From: Trichaptum fuscoviolaceum
Taxonomy: Eukaryota; Basidiomycota; Agaricomycetes; Hymenochaetales; Trichaptaceae
Direction: 5' to 3'
Length of the DNA stretch: 64,000 bases
NCBI GenBank assembly: GCA_910574455.1
Contig: CAJSYZ010000002.1
Coordinates: 1,265,671-1,329,670 of the forward strand
The notes under the pieces were generated by a model, which searched no databases, had not been told where the DNA came from, and saw only the letters and a list, made by a program, of their open reading frames with translations. Position numbers and translations under genes: made by a program. Below are positions 1-11,777 of this stretch, piece after piece. Every line of letters begins with the position of its first letter. Position 1 is the first letter of the stretch.

Positions 1-20
1 CGAGGATGCCTCACGTGCAG

Positions 21-192
21 GTACGTACCATATGGTGCGCTCGTGGAAGTTATGCCCTACCTCTCGCGACGTGCGATCGAGAACAAGACAGTCCTTGGTG
101 GACGTGGTGGCGGCGCTGCCGATGAGCGGCGACGTGCTGGAAAGGCGATTGCGCAGAGGCTCTTTGGTGCTTTCGGATTTCGGGCGTCGTAG
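21..192 (+). CDS. PUT1: Proline dehydrogenase, C-terminal exon (5' partial)
   Basis: This is the last exon of a gene running in from the left edge. Bases 16-20 (tgcag) look like a splice acceptor. The frame opened there reads YVPYGALVEVMPYLSRRAIE and on to a TAG at 190-192. The segment, with the basic pattern PYLSRRAIENK followed by a Gly/Ala-rich stretch and an Arg-rich tail, matches the C-terminal end of fungal mitochondrial proline dehydrogenases. These FAD enzymes oxidise proline to pyrroline-5-carboxylate. The Arg pair in the YLSRRA motif is the substrate carboxylate-binding helix in the family. Only about 57 residues are visible, so flavin-binding parts cannot be checked. The gene converges on CAND1, with 277 bp between stop codons. 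Confidence 0.72.
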
Positions 193-469
193 TGGAGTAG
201 AGACCATTGACGATCATTAAGAACGGACAAGTCACGCGGTAGAAGTAATCTTTTTCTCGGTACCGCTCAAAAGACGCAACCAAATGTACATGTATAAACG
301 TATGTAGAAACAAGGTCATGATATGTATTGCTGCATCTGTTTTCTTATAAATGATTGGTGGTGGTATACATCGCACTATGTAAGACATGGGTACATTAGA
401 AGGAAGTCAAGAGAGTTGAGTATATTGATCGAACACTCATAATTTTGGAAGACGTTGCGAAGCTGAGAA

Positions 470-3400
470 CTAATGACCGGCGAGAAGCTCCTTGAACTCC
501 ATAGCCCACTTACTCTTGGGGATGGTCTCAACGAATGCATCGAAGTGAACCGATACCCCCGGGTTGATCGCACGCCGCAGGGCCGCGATGGCACGGAGCG
601 CACTGCGCTGCAGCTCGTCGACCCGCTCGATGTCCTGCTTCACCGTGTCTTTGTTCTGCTTCATCTCCTCCATCGTCTTGCGCAGCGGCGGCGTGATCTC
701 GTCCAGCCGCTGCGCAAGCGCAGTCGGCGCGACGCCCGCGAGGCGGAAGAGCATCATGTGCGCGAGCACCTTGACCTCGTCGCTGTCGTCGCTCAGCCCC
801 GCGATGACGCGGATGAGGAACTCGTGGAGATCGAGTTTCGTGAGGCAGGTGTCCAGGAGCGTGTACATCGTCTCGTACGCCGTCTTGCGCGCGTCCAGCC
901 CCTCGTCGACTTTGTGTGTCCAGGGACCCATTTGGACGGTCTTGATGAGCTCGGGCTTCACGACTGTCTCTTTGTAGAGTTGCGGTAGAAGCACAGCCAG
1001 GTGGTCCCGGATCAATTGAGGTTTGTTGCGTGCAGCAGAGTTGAGGGCGGATATGGCTAGTCGGCGGACAGTCTGCGGTACGCCATTCAATGAGACATGA
1101 CTAGGAGAATAAAGAAAGAAACTCGTACCAAATCTTGATCCTCTATTGATGACAGGAAGTCAGGGATGAGTGCAGAGAGGAGTTCATCGTATGAGTGGTG
1201 TGAATCTGCGAATGTATAACGGATGGCTGCAACAACCGTCGCACGAGCTGCAGGATCTTCATCGCGAATACGGGCCTAAAGATGGATAGTAAGAACAAAA
1301 TTTGCTTCTGATGAACATAGACACTAACATGCAATTGGGGAAGGTATCTTGAAGGATTGGTGGTGGTGAGCTTCCCAAGGCACGCAGCGGCGACATTCCT
1401 CGTCGACTCCTCCGAGTTCGCCGAGTCCTGGAAGAGCGGAACCCAAATCGTCTCTGCAACGCTCTCCAGCTTCAGCTCTGGGCAATTGCTGACCACCTCT
1501 TTCAATGCATGAAGTGCGAGAAGCCGCTTCTCCTTGTCCGTCTGAACGAGCTTGACAATAGCTGGAAGGAAGAGATGCAGATTGCCGATGGCGATGTTAC
1601 CTGCAGCGAAAGCAGCCGCACTCCTGACATCCTCGTCTGTCGATCCGAAGAGATCAATTGCCGTCTGGAACATATCCTTTTGATGGGCAAAGTCACTGCA
1701 AGAGAAGAGAGTTAGGGTATATGCATGCATTAGATGAGGAAAGTTACATTGTGCGTCCAATCTCTCCAAGTACGAGGAGGTTAAGTACGACTTGCTGGCT
1801 CGTCGCCTTCGATCCTTTCTGAATCCTCGTGTCAGACCCAGTACTAGCAAGACATACTAAAGTCTCACCTTCAAAGCCTTCGAGAACTCAGCAATGGTAC
1901 CCGCCGCCAAACTCGTGTGGCTTCTGACAACCGTCCCGATGCACTTCGCTACATTACTGTAGCTCGCCTCGTTCTTGCTCGTCTTCTGCAACGGAATGGT
2001 GAGATTCGGGATCACATGCGTAGCGATCTGCGAGTCCGCTTCCACAAGCGCGGCGAAGAACACGAGAAGCGCATCCAAGCTCACGCCGGTTACTAACGGC
2101 GAGTGTGCAATGCTGTAAATATCCGAGAGGTACTCTGATTCAACGGCCGGGTAAGTTAAAGGTGGGGAGAGTTCCATAAGGCAGGCGAGGATAGACAGTG
2201 CACTTGCGAGCAAGGAGATGTCTTGAGTTGAGATGTACGGCTTCATCTGCTCCACAATTGTTGAGATCAGGTGTTCGGGAACACCGGACTTGTACCTATA
2301 GATGCGTCGCCTAAGTCGTTGATTGGAATTTGAGAGACAAGAGAAACCCACTTGTGTAGGAGAGTGTCTAGGCATTCAAATGCCTCGCCCTTACCCGATT
2401 TTCCGCTTTTCCTCAGGACGCCTAGTACCCATTCAATACTTCCATTGACCCATTCGTCTCCGACGTCCACCTCTGTCGCGACGCGAGTGACGACCTTGAC
2501 TGCACCATCCATGCGCCCAGTTGTACGGCATAACGCGTCCCATTCCCTCCCGTCTTTCGTCCTTACCACGTCGGTTGCGCATACCCACAGGTCACCCATA
2601 CACACTTCTGCACGTACGCGAACTTCTGCATCCGTATCCGCACTCTTGAGGCGGAGGATTGACTCGTCATACACTTTGTCGACCCACTCACTCCCGACTT
2701 TGATCGGTCGAAGTGCATTGAGCAATGCGGAGAAGACGCGGAACGCCTCGGCCGTGATACGTGGGTGACGCTCACCCAAGGCACGCAGAAGAGCGGGGGT
2801 GAGGTTTGAAAGAGAGCCGCTAAAGCTCGAGGGCGCATGATTGGAGAAGAAAGTAGCCAAAAAACTGAGGCAGGTAGTGTGAAGAGGTACACTACTTGAA
2901 TTGGAGCTGGTGCCGAGTACGCGTTGAGTAATTGACAAAAGCAGCGTTACCTGGGTGGAAAGAGAGCCAGGCAGCACGTCAATCAACTGAGAAAGCAAGG
3001 CGAAGCCTGCTTGGAGAACTGCGGGAGGCGTCTTCGGGGATCGAAGCTGAGCGAGGAGAGCTTTCGCGAGGCTGGGGGCCTGAGCATGCGCGAGCGTGAT
3101 GGGAGTCTCGGGAGCGCCTTCAACGTCCATTACTTCGGATGTGGATGTATTACTGCTTGTGCGTTTGCGTTTTCTGTCTGGTGAACCTGCTCGCCCGCTA
3201 CTTGCACCACCATAAAGCTTGGTCTGTGTAAGGAGCGCGTCGTACGTCGCCCATACCTCGAGGCGCACTGTCTGCTCACGATCGCCAAAACGCTGCACAA
3301 GTACCGGCGACACTTCTTTATAAAATGTCGTGAGGAGCTCCGGTCGCGTCTCGATGAGCGCCGAGAGGAGTTTGGTGGCGGACCGCCGGATCTTGTACGA

Positions 3401-4725
3401 TGTATCCTCATCGTCCGAATACGCGTCGCCCAAATCGTCGTCCTCATCGTCCTCGTCCTCGGCATCCTCCATTTCCTCATCTTCATCGTCATCTCCGGCA
3501 TAGTTGGGGTCATACTTGATTAGCCGGGTTCCGGTCTGCACAATTTGGCCCAAGAAGGGCGTGACCTCCGCCGGACACCTCAGTACAAACACCTCGAGGG
3601 CCTGGAGTGCATACTCGCGCAGTTCATCGTCCTCCTTGCTGGATACCGCAAGTACACCAGGAATAATCGTGCCAAGGACGGCCGAAATGCGGCCGGGACT
3701 GTGACGTGCGACTGCGGTGACTAGTTGTACTGTGGTCCTCTGATTCTCAAGCCCAGCATCGCCTGATCCTGTTTGTAAATTAGGCAGAATCACTTTTGTG
3801 AGCAGGTCGTCGAAATAGGACTGTGGCGCAGTCGGCAAGAACTGCGCGAGAGTGAGAATGGCACGCTTGCGCACGGCAGGCCGTGCGTGGCCCAGCAGAG
3901 GCGTAAGTATAGGGATGGGTTGTGGCGAGAGGTCGGGCGACGATAAATGCGCAGGAAACCGGGAAATAAGGATGGAAAGGATAGAGAGCGTCTCAATGAG
4001 CGTTTCTGGTGGAGTTTTATCCTACCGTGCAGTTAGAGTATTATCCATAGCATCAATGAACATTATACTCACGTTCTGCACTTGTGCCAGCAGCTTCGGC
4101 GTAAGGTTGGCACATGCAGTTGGCGCGAGTTTGCTGTCCTGTGGAAGCTCCGCTGTGATAGTCTTCAGAGCTATTCGCGCGTAAGCGAGGGGTAACAAAG
4201 GGCAAGATATTGAGTCATACCGAGTCCAGCAATGTCACGTAGCTCTTCGTCTTTACTTCCAGAGAAATCTATAAGTTTCTGCACGATGAACTCCATCTGG
4301 GACTCGCGGACAATCTTGATGAGAGCACCCAAACTTCATAAAAGCTAAAGTAAGTACATATTATTAGTGAACTGACCGAGCATACACACCATTTCACAGC
4401 CTGATTTTTGACCTCCGATATCTTATCCTCTACGAGCTTCAACACATGCTGCAAGACCTTGTGCTCCATTGCCTCATCGCCGTAAAAATTCGAAGAGTCT
4501 TGTTTGATCTCAGACATCAGGTCCGTCAAGCCCATGTATCTAAGAGAGCATATATATGAGTATTCCTTTGTCTTGACGCGTATATCGCAAGCAAGTCCCG
4601 CACCTGTGATCCTGATCGGGTGACTCCATCTACAAAGACATTGTAAATAGAAAGAAAGCTTCGCTAGGATGTTGTTTACTACGTGCCTTCTCGATGAGAT
4701 TGTTCATTAGATATGTCTTCGTCAT
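470..4725 (-). CDS. CAND1: CAND1/TIP120, cullin-associated NEDD8-dissociated protein
   Basis: CAND1 is an all-HEAT-repeat solenoid that wraps unneddylated cullin-RBX1 and exchanges substrate-receptor modules of SCF-type ubiquitin ligases. The start (CAT at 4723-4725) opens MTKTYLMNNLIEKA, followed by MGLTDLMSEIKQD in a later exon, the conserved family N-terminus. The central exon (about 2350-4020) carries the Asp/Glu-rich acidic loop typical of CAND1 (around 3395-3510) followed by YKIRRSATKLLSALIETRPE. The last exon ends PKSKWAMEFKELLAGH with TAG at 470-472. About ten introns, mostly 50-60 nt, interrupt it; the last one is 1073-1128, giving DQDL joined to TVRRLAIS. The product should be about 1,200 residues, normal for the family. 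Exon borders other than the last were not all fixed. Identification is firm; its client CUL4 is at the other end of the window. Confidence 0.95.
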
Positions 4726-5639
4726 TTTGGATATCCAGCTTAAGGAGAGATGATGGTCGGGGTGAAGGGTGTAAACCGCGTCAGTTACAGTATCGGTCCC
4801 GATCTCTTTCACAAGTTACGCGACACGTGCCTGCATTTACGCCACCTGCCTCCGAGGAGCATATACAGTATGTATAGTTGAACATTCATTCTGGACTCTG
4901 GAGAGTTATATTCAATACAAGATAACATGAAATACTAGATAACGGGCCGAGCTTCGCCGGCAGATCCCTTACTCCCCCTTTCCTTGCATTTAGATCTCCG
5001 CGCTCATATTTCTCATATCAGCCTCAGCCGTACATAGTGGATGACTTCCCGTAAGGATTTAGGACGACATCTTCGTCCTAAACTGATCGGAGCCAAACTC
5101 TCGGTCTGGTCCGGGCATCCTACTGTAAACTTCTAGGATCTGGCAGAGGGGGGAGGGGGGTCTGCTAGATGCTCCGTGTCTAGGACAGTCGTCCTAAACA
5201 CCTCAGGCTGCCCTGACCCTCGCTTACCATAACAGGTAAGATATCATATATACACCCTGATACCTTACCTTTTAAGGTAAGCAGAACAGCGGGAATCGGC
5301 CGGCAGAACTTCACAGAATTTCTGCTCATGGCTCTCGGGCGATTGTGCTTACGGTTTAGAAAAACCTCCCTAAATGCGTGCCGAGCGGGGTCTTAGGGGG
5401 TTTAGGACGACCCTGGGTGTCCTAAATCCTTACGGGAAGTCATCCAGTATCCGAGTCATGTCACGTCACAGGTAACGTACGGCAGTTTAGGGGAGGTGCA
5501 AATCTGCAGGTATCCCACGGCAATTTAGGGGATACAGTGCCCTTTACTCCCAGAGGGAGTAAGGGAATAGAGCACAACCATATTACTGTAATCAAACATA
5601 CATGCGTTCTACATCCGATCCGATTACTTGAAATTTGAA
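4726..5639. other. Intergenic region between CAND1 and the oxygenase-like gene
   Basis: This 0.9 kb spacer lies between the 5' end of CAND1 and the 3' end of the oxygenase-like gene, both on the minus strand. It should contain the CAND1 promoter. Most of it is taken up by the inverted-repeat element at 5038-5446 and its surrounding short inverted repeats. No coding sequence was recognised. Confidence 0.7.
5038..5446. mobile_element. MITE-like element with 25-bp perfect terminal inverted repeats
   Basis: The left end reads TGGATGACTTCCCGTAAGG and continues to 25 bp (5038-5062). Its exact reverse complement forms the right end (5422-5446). Just inside, both ends carry the heptamer-rich motif TTTAGGACGA, which also recurs inside as TCGTCCTAAA at about 5090 and 5192. 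An internal hairpin CTTACCTT-TT-AAGGTAAG lies near 5266-5283. The 409-bp element has no ORF, as expected of a non-autonomous DNA transposon. No clear target-site duplication is visible: the flanks are tacatag on the left and gtatccg on the right. A further 12-bp inverted pair (TCCCTTACTCCC at 4965-4976, complement at 5555-5566) brackets it, so it may sit inside an older element. Confidence 0.75.
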
Positions 5640-7166
5640 TTAAGTAAACCAGGAGATGATTCGACCCCACCTCTTCAACGCCTTCTCTCGTTTATCGAGT
5701 TGCCGTGAGCGTTCACCAAGTTTTCGTTCTCGCTCATCAAGTTGACGAGCCCTTTCATTCAGCTGTTCACGAGTCTTCCTCATTTCGTCAGAATTTTGCA
5801 TATGTTTTGCTACCCTGTCTTTCACATCTCGCTCAAACTTTGCGACGAAGTCTTCAATGCCTCGCTCACATTCCGCGAGCTTGTCATTGACGTATTGCCT
5901 GTGTTTCGTGTCCTGGTCTTTAAAGTCCTGCAATTCCATGTATATCTCCTTCATCAATGCTTCGGCGGTGGTTGGCACTGCGCTTCCATTAGCTTCAACG
6001 TCCACCTTCGTCGCCTGTTCCTGCTGCTCTTTGAGTAGTTTCAGACGCTGCTCCTGCTCCCTTCGGACATCGACCGAGATGTTTATGTTCCAGTGCGCAT
6101 TGCTGATTGCGTGATAGATCTCTGCGATGGTCACCTTTGGGAACTGAGTATTTGGAGCATAGGGACCTGTGACAGACGTCTCGAATTCCGCAGAGGATAC
6201 ACGAAGGGGGAGATGGGCGCGAAGCGCGTGGACGAGTGAGAAACGGAATGAGGGATCAGCAAGTAATCGGTTTGCCGGACTTGATACCAAGTCTGGCGCA
6301 TCAGGGCTGGATGTGGACGAATAGGAGAGGGGGGACATAGGATGAACGAAGACACGATGCCGACCCGCTTGGAATCGCCAGTTAGTGAACTTCGCAAGGG
6401 TTTGGCCGACCAGGAGGGAGGCGCGCAGCTTCCCGGGTTCATGTCCAGGCAACTCCTCGCACGAATCCCACTTCTCTGCGACAGGGTCAAAGCATTCTAG
6501 CCCAGGTGTATGCCCGACCACGAGTGACAACAGACCCAGGTCCTTATGAGGCTCTGCGACCACTTTCGACTCAGGCTGCACTGTCTCGCTCGTCTCAGAA
6601 TTGGTGGTAGCCTTTGGCCGCTCGTATCGGAACATCCGGAGGAGTGTTGCTACATTCTCCTCCCCATCCCCAGGGAGCTCGAGCTTCGGGCCCATTGTGC
6701 GCGTGAGCACACCCGGCTGCATACCCAGGCTCTCCTCAATCCTGCTTAGGACCTCCCGCATCAGCTCTGCGCTGGCGCGCCATGCGGCGTCAGCACGTTG
6801 ACGAAGCTCGAACTGCGAGGGAGTTGTCGCGGCCTTGCGCAGCGTAATCATGCACTTCTCGCCGGGTATGTTCGAGTAGCCCTCCTCGGACGCTGAGTAT
6901 GCTGCGCGGTTCGCAAGGCGGTATTTCAGCTTGTCTTCCTCTGGAAGCGAGAAGAACTGGGCGGAGGCCTCGAAGAGCGCAGAGAATGGTCCATAGAGAG
7001 GATCAGAGGCCGAGTCAGCTATTGGTAGCGAGACCCAGCCTTGGTGTGCAAGCAGTTCAAGGTCGATGTCAAATGGTGTCGGTGATTGTGGGTGAAGGAG
7101 AGGCTGCCGAGGTGGTGGATAAGCAGGTGGTGCGAATTGAGGCTGTTGTGAGTTAGCAGAGTTCAT
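5640..7166 (-). CDS. 2-oxoglutarate/Fe(II) oxygenase-like protein with C-terminal coiled coil
   Basis: A single-exon, 508-residue ORF. The first ~330 residues resemble the isopenicillin-N-synthase-like double-stranded beta-helix fold: an N-terminal FDIDLELLAHQGWVSLP substrate-entry segment, then a candidate facial triad with His207-x-Asp209 (PHKDLGLLSLV) and a distal His270 (AGRHRV). The family's RxS motif for binding the 2-oxoglutarate carboxylate, normally about ten residues after the distal His, is not seen; HPMSPLSYSS lies there instead. From about residue 365 to 500 the chain is a highly charged heptad-type coiled coil with repeated ERxRxLDERERKLGER patterns, unusual for this enzyme class. 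The N-terminus is Pro/Gln-rich. Substrate is unknown. Loss of RxS leaves it open whether it is catalytic. No introns, unlike most neighbours. Confidence 0.75.
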   Translation of the reverse strand: MNSANSQQPQFAPPAYPPPRQPLLHPQSPTPFDIDLELLAHQGWVSLPIADSASDPLYGPFSALFEASAQFFSLPEEDKLKYRLANRAAYSASEEGYSNIPGEKCMITLRKAATTPSQFELRQRADAAWRASAELMREVLSRIEESLGMQPGVLTRTMGPKLELPGDGEENVATLLRMFRYERPKATTNSETSETVQPESKVVAEPHKDLGLLSLVVGHTPGLECFDPVAEKWDSCEELPGHEPGKLRASLLVGQTLAKFTNWRFQAGRHRVFVHPMSPLSYSSTSSPDAPDLVSSPANRLLADPSFRFSLVHALRAHLPLRVSSAEFETSVTGPYAPNTQFPKVTIAEIYHAISNAHWNINISVDVRREQEQRLKLLKEQQEQATKVDVEANGSAVPTTAEALMKEIYMELQDFKDQDTKHRQYVNDKLAECERGIEDFVAKFERDVKDRVAKHMQNSDEMRKTREQLNERARQLDERERKLGERSRQLDKREKALKRWGRIISWFT

Positions 7167-7578
7167 CGCGGCTTCCGTAGTCGTCGTCGTCGTCGTTGAG
7201 AGAGATGTGAGCGACCTTCAGACTCGAGTATAAAAACCATCTGACGCTGCTGTGCGCTGTGCTGAGCGTATCCGAGCATCACTGCCTTGTCTAACTTTGG
7301 CTCGATCGGCGCCGGCCGGTTCACACCCATTGACTACACTTATTTGACTTACTCACATATGTTGTTAATATGTTGCACAAGTAATCAGATCTCCAGGTCC
7401 ATCGTTCATAGTAGCTAAGTAAGGGCCAGGGGACAATTACAGTATGTACATATCTTCATCTTGCAAATTTTAGAGCGAGTGGACTGCGGAACCACAGACA
7501 AAGGTTAAAGAAAGCTATGTATGCCAAAGATCACACACACTGCTCACTGCCTTGCCATGTACAAGCAAAAATACATCA
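7167..7578. other. Intergenic spacer, promoter of the oxygenase-like gene
   Basis: About 0.4 kb between the start of the oxygenase-like ORF and the stop of BCP1. A short cgtcgtcgtcgtcg run lies immediately 5' of the oxygenase start, and a possible TATA-like tataaaaa is at 7230-7237 (plus-strand reading). No gene was recognised. Confidence 0.5.
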
Positions 7579-8997
7579 TTACTGCGCAACAGCATAAGCT
7601 GTGGACATCTCTTCAATCAGTGGGCGGAAGTTCTCCGCTGGTATGAGCATCATTCTGCCTCCTGTGTCCAACCCAAATGAATCCGGTTCCCGCGGCACTT
7701 GATTTGATAGCGGGAAGTCCAGGCTGTGTATAGCGTACTTGATGGGTAAAAGAAGGGCATAAGTCACATCAAGTTGAGTAAAAGAGAGCTGTGCATCAAA
7801 AAATACCTTTTGGATGTACTCGTCCTCTGGGTGGAATGAAAATGTCGACGTCTCACCGCCGCCGGCATTCGGACTAGTGAGAGGTTCGCGATTCTTGTGC
7901 CGTTTAGACGGTCGCGGTGCGGTATTTTCCAACTCTTGTATTTGTTCAGGCGTCAGTCGGTACGTCCGTGTGATGACGAGATAGTGTGTAAACGTGTACG
8001 GTTCTTTCTATGCATGTCTATTAGTTTCAAGCAGCATAGAAATCATGGAAAGCCTTGGGTAGCTGTTATAGGCGTAACAATAAAAAGAAATAAAAGAGAA
8101 ATACACTGGCGGGAAGAGGTTCATAGAAATTCAAGTCACATTAGACCGTCTGAGAATCGGTCTCTCGATAATGCAATCTGCATCATCTAACCGACCTCAT
8201 TCCGAGCATACCGGCAGAAAGTTTACAGTAGAAACACTGCTTATCCTTCCCTTCAAATGGAATAAAAGGAGCCCGAGAAGGAAGCCCAACCGTTACTTAA
8301 GGCAAAAAAGGTGCACAAGGGAGGACATATATTAAGGATAGACTCACATCGTCATTTGCCCACTGAATTTCGTCTGCTAGCATACGGTACATATGCGGCA
8401 CGACCTGCACAGGCATGTTTACCAGCCGCTCGCTGAATACGAAACCGACATGATTCTGCGATTGCAGGCCTTGAGGCCCAAGAAGAGTTTGCAGCGCCGC
8501 ATGTGCAGCGGGGTTGCCGGCAGATTTCGCGAGGATATACTGTGCGAGGGCTTTTATTGATGGATGATTCTGGCCCAAGACAAAGCAGGTACAGCGAAGT
8601 ATCAGCGGATAGTCGAATTTTGGACATATACGCATGGACTAACGCACCTGATGCACATGCATGTTCAACACACTCAGGTATGCATACGGGTCACTTTCAA
8701 TTCCATCTGTCTTCACGGTTGTCCCGAGTAGAGGCTGCAATAGTATGAGGTCTGCGAGCTCATGTAGCGCAAAGAGTTCCGCATCGGATTGGAAGAGTTG
8801 TACTAAAAGACGCTTGAGAGCGACGTAGTCGACCTTCGGGTTCGGGTCGAAAAATTCGAAGTCGACATCAATGAGGCTCTACTAACTGTCCGTCAATTTC
8901 ATTCTTTGATTGTATATCAGGACAGACGAAATAAACCTACAACATCGCTATCACTGCCTTCGTCGTCCTCGCCTTTGTTTTGCTTTCTTTTCGACAT
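7579..8997 (-). CDS. BCP1: BCP1/BCCIP family protein (nuclear chaperone/export factor)
   Basis: Starts MSKRKQNKGEDDEGSDSDV and continues LIDVDFEFFDPNPKVDYVAL, the signature opening of the Bcp1/BCCIP family. In yeast Bcp1 acts in nuclear export of Mss4 and as a chaperone for ribosomal protein Rpl23; human BCCIP binds p21 and BRCA2. Later exons encode NHPSIKALAQYILAKSAG, VGFVFSERLVNMPVQVVPHM and EPYTFTHYLVITRTYRL, all family blocks, ending at TAA (7579-7581). Three introns are apparent. Two are ordinary (near 8881-8942 and 8572-8647), but the third, 8008-8347, is about 340 nt, several times longer than the local norm; its phase-0 splice gives AND-D/KEPYTF. Start codon chosen because it is the first ATG of the conserved exon. 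Confidence 0.93.
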
Positions 8998-9893
8998 GTC
9001 TTACGCGACGACTGGAGACTGTTGGTGGTAGCACAATTTTACTTGTGGAATGAACGCGTTCGGGACTCAGGCTGCGGCGGCGAGTCGGCAACGTCCGAAG
9101 TGCTTGAAATGACATTTTGTCTTCAATCTCTCCTCTTCGACATCAACCTGGAACTCTCAATCATAAGTCTACGTCTGCTATTTCTTCTTTAATCACACTC
9201 TCAATCGCAATCTTAGAGTATAACATCATCCGTTCTCTGGGTATCATAGCACATTTCACGCCGTGTCTTAGTAGAGCCCTTCACACTCTGGTCGCGTGCT
9301 TGAAAAGTCGTTCCGGGGACAATGCGAAGTGACGATACCAAATTAACACTCAAAGATACCGTTGACAGCTAGAATTCAATTCTAGTATTCCCTGCCATAT
9401 CCTACCATCACACTGAAGGTCAGCAGCTTTGGCAAGAGACGTAAACTCGTTTACAAGGCTCTTTCACACACCTTCACGGCTTTTTCTTTCTCGACTATCT
9501 GGCGAGCCGTCTGCACTTGGCCTGGTATCTGTATCATTGTCGCCTGTGGCGTTTCTTCTGTCTGGTATCACTGTCTTCGAATGTCCTATGCTTGATGATT
9601 GGCGTGCAATGCCTCATCCGCCTGGATCAACATGTTTCTGCGTTTGAGAATCACACAACCCATGATGTATAAAGTCCTACATCTTGAAGAGCAGCAGTAC
9701 ATCATCGCACTGACTTCTTACAACACATTCATCGCCTTGACCTCTACGATTTCGGTAAACAAAGATGGCGGACAATGGGCAATTGGAAGGCAAGTAACTT
9801 CCATCCAGCTCTCACCGTATTTGTAGACACGGATTCCAAATAGTCATTCAATCCGAACCCTCAACCTTGACAGCGGTTGGCTCGCGTGATATA
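8998..9893. other. Intergenic region between divergent genes
   Basis: About 0.9 kb between the starts of BCP1 (minus) and the membrane-protein gene (plus), so it should contain both promoters. The small open frames here show no family motif or splice-consistent continuation. No RNA gene or repeat was recognised. Confidence 0.5.
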
Positions 9894-11777
9894 ATGGATA
9901 TTCTCAAAGAGTTGCACATCGCACTTGGTATGTTTTCAAAATACATGATTACGACCTTATTTTTACTGTCTTTCATAGGTAAATCACTGAAGGAGCATGA
10001 TGACCCACTCGCAGTTCCAGTTGCAGATAGAACAAAGGCAGCTAAGAGGACAATCTCGCCGGACATCAAGGAGACAGAAATTGTCAACCCTCTTGGGTGT
10101 GTTCTAGAGCACTCTTGCTACATCGCGTAAATGACAAATCAACTCTGTAGACTGTTTCGAACTCTTCAACGCGAAGTGAGTTGAAACTTAACAACGAAGC
10201 AAAGCTCATTTATATGCCGCTAGATTGACGAGCTGGAGTCTGCGTTTGAGAACATTGCTGCTGAGACGCTGGTGAAGAAGATATGCAAGGCGGCAAAACA
10301 AAGCCTTTCTGAAGCTCGCGCATTCATTCTTTCTGACGGGTATGCATTGCGTCATCTTTCGCACTTTCCAAACCCTGTTCACTACTTTTTCTAAAGAAAA
10401 CCCGGAGGAAAAGCTAAGGGGAGGCCTCGAGAGCGTCTGTCGGAAGACGAGCAGTGGCAGCGAATGATTGCGGAGGAAGAAGAACTAAAGCAAACGAAGC
10501 AAGCTGAAGAAGAGCGACGAGCGCATGCGATGAGGGTTTACGCGAAAGTTTGGAAAGAGATGCAGTTCCTTGGGCGCTTCTTGTGCGACGTTCAGCCACT
10601 TGGTACAACAACTGAGAAGTTTTACAAGACAACGATGAAGAATTACTATGGAACAGGCTATGTTAATCCGAATCTCGCAGTTCTCAGATTCGGTGCGTTA
10701 TGATTATGCTCCAAATAGACGATATGAATTGATTCATTACCTAGATGACTCACCGAGCAGACAAATCATGTGTCCACCCAATATGCTCATAGAATATCTC
10801 CAAGAGTTTGACGGTTTCATCAAGCAATTCCTTAAAAGAGGTAGGATACGTTGTCTAGTATGTCTTCGGACTTTTCTTTGCTCACTCGAGCCTGTAATCT
10901 ATAGGAATAGCACTCTTGGAGTCCGAGCAAATGTATCTCAGAGACAAGTACGCCAACATTGCAACCCTGGCAACCTTCTTCTCTAGCATTACGGCGTCCA
11001 CGTTGCAATTCTCGTTTGATCAGGGAACAAGTAACCTATGGGTGGCGATCAACACGCTGTGGTTTCTATCTCTAGTATCCAGCATCGCCTCAGCTGCTAA
11101 TGCCCTTCTTGCCATCACTTGGCATAAATCATTGAGGTTTGTTCCTCTAAGCCGTCTCCATCTCTGGTACACCTCGCTTACCCTCCGCTTACCCCCTCCA
11201 GTTACGCCGCTCGTAAAATGCAATATTCAACGATCAAAAAACCTGTGGATGATGTGGATGGCTCCAGCAAGGTCGAGGAGGATAAAAAGAGGACAGAGAC
11301 GCTGGATAGGTGGTTTGTTAGCTGTCCTATGACATTTCTGGTCGCGTCGGGGGCATTGTTCATGATCGGCCTTGTCCTATTTACTTTTGCATCTCTTCAG
11401 GTGAGTCACCAATGCGAGTGCTTAATTGTTGATCTTCGGTGCTGATGCTGTCTGTCGGTACTAATGCATGCATATAGCACCCGGTAACTCGGATTCTAGT
11501 AGTAGCGTTCGTTAGTTGCCATGCGCTCTGCACGTCGAGGCTTTCTGTCGAACTCCTCGCTGTCAGATGGGGCGAGCTAAAGGGCTATGTCGATCTACCT
11601 ACCAACAGCAGCTTCGTGGTGTTCCTTGAAACCCTACTGAAGGTTCTGCGATTTACCTCAGCCCCACTGTTCTTCGTGTTTGACTTGTTCAGCTTGAAGG
11701 GTTGGAAATTCTTGGACTCCGCGGGGAGTTGGGTGGGAAATAAAGTGACTCGACGTCGGCAGACTCATATGGCTTGA
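9894..11777 (+). CDS. Predicted multi-pass membrane protein, unrecognised family
   Basis: Spliced gene on the plus strand. The likely start MDILKELHIALG (9894) is followed by an intron and GKSLKEHDDPLAVPVADR. Middle exons encode a soluble, charged region with ERLSEDEQWQRMIAEEEELK (about 10430-10500), likely helical. The C-terminal part has at least four hydrophobic segments: LATFFSSITASTLQFSF, LWFLSLVSSIASAANALLAI, FLVASGALFMIGLVLFTFAS, and a shorter VTRILVVAFVSCHAL after an intron ending at 11478. It ends KVTRRRQTHMA with TGA at 11775-11777. Proteins of this layout, with ASTLQFS and SLVSSIAS segments, are common in Agaricomycetes, but I know no function. The 5' exons are less certain than the C-terminal half. 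Confidence 0.65.

Noticed and set aside
8008..8347. C/D-box snoRNA in the BCP1 intron
   Set aside because: C-box is one base off and no CTGA D box with terminal stem was found; left as a finding to check, not annotated as RNA.
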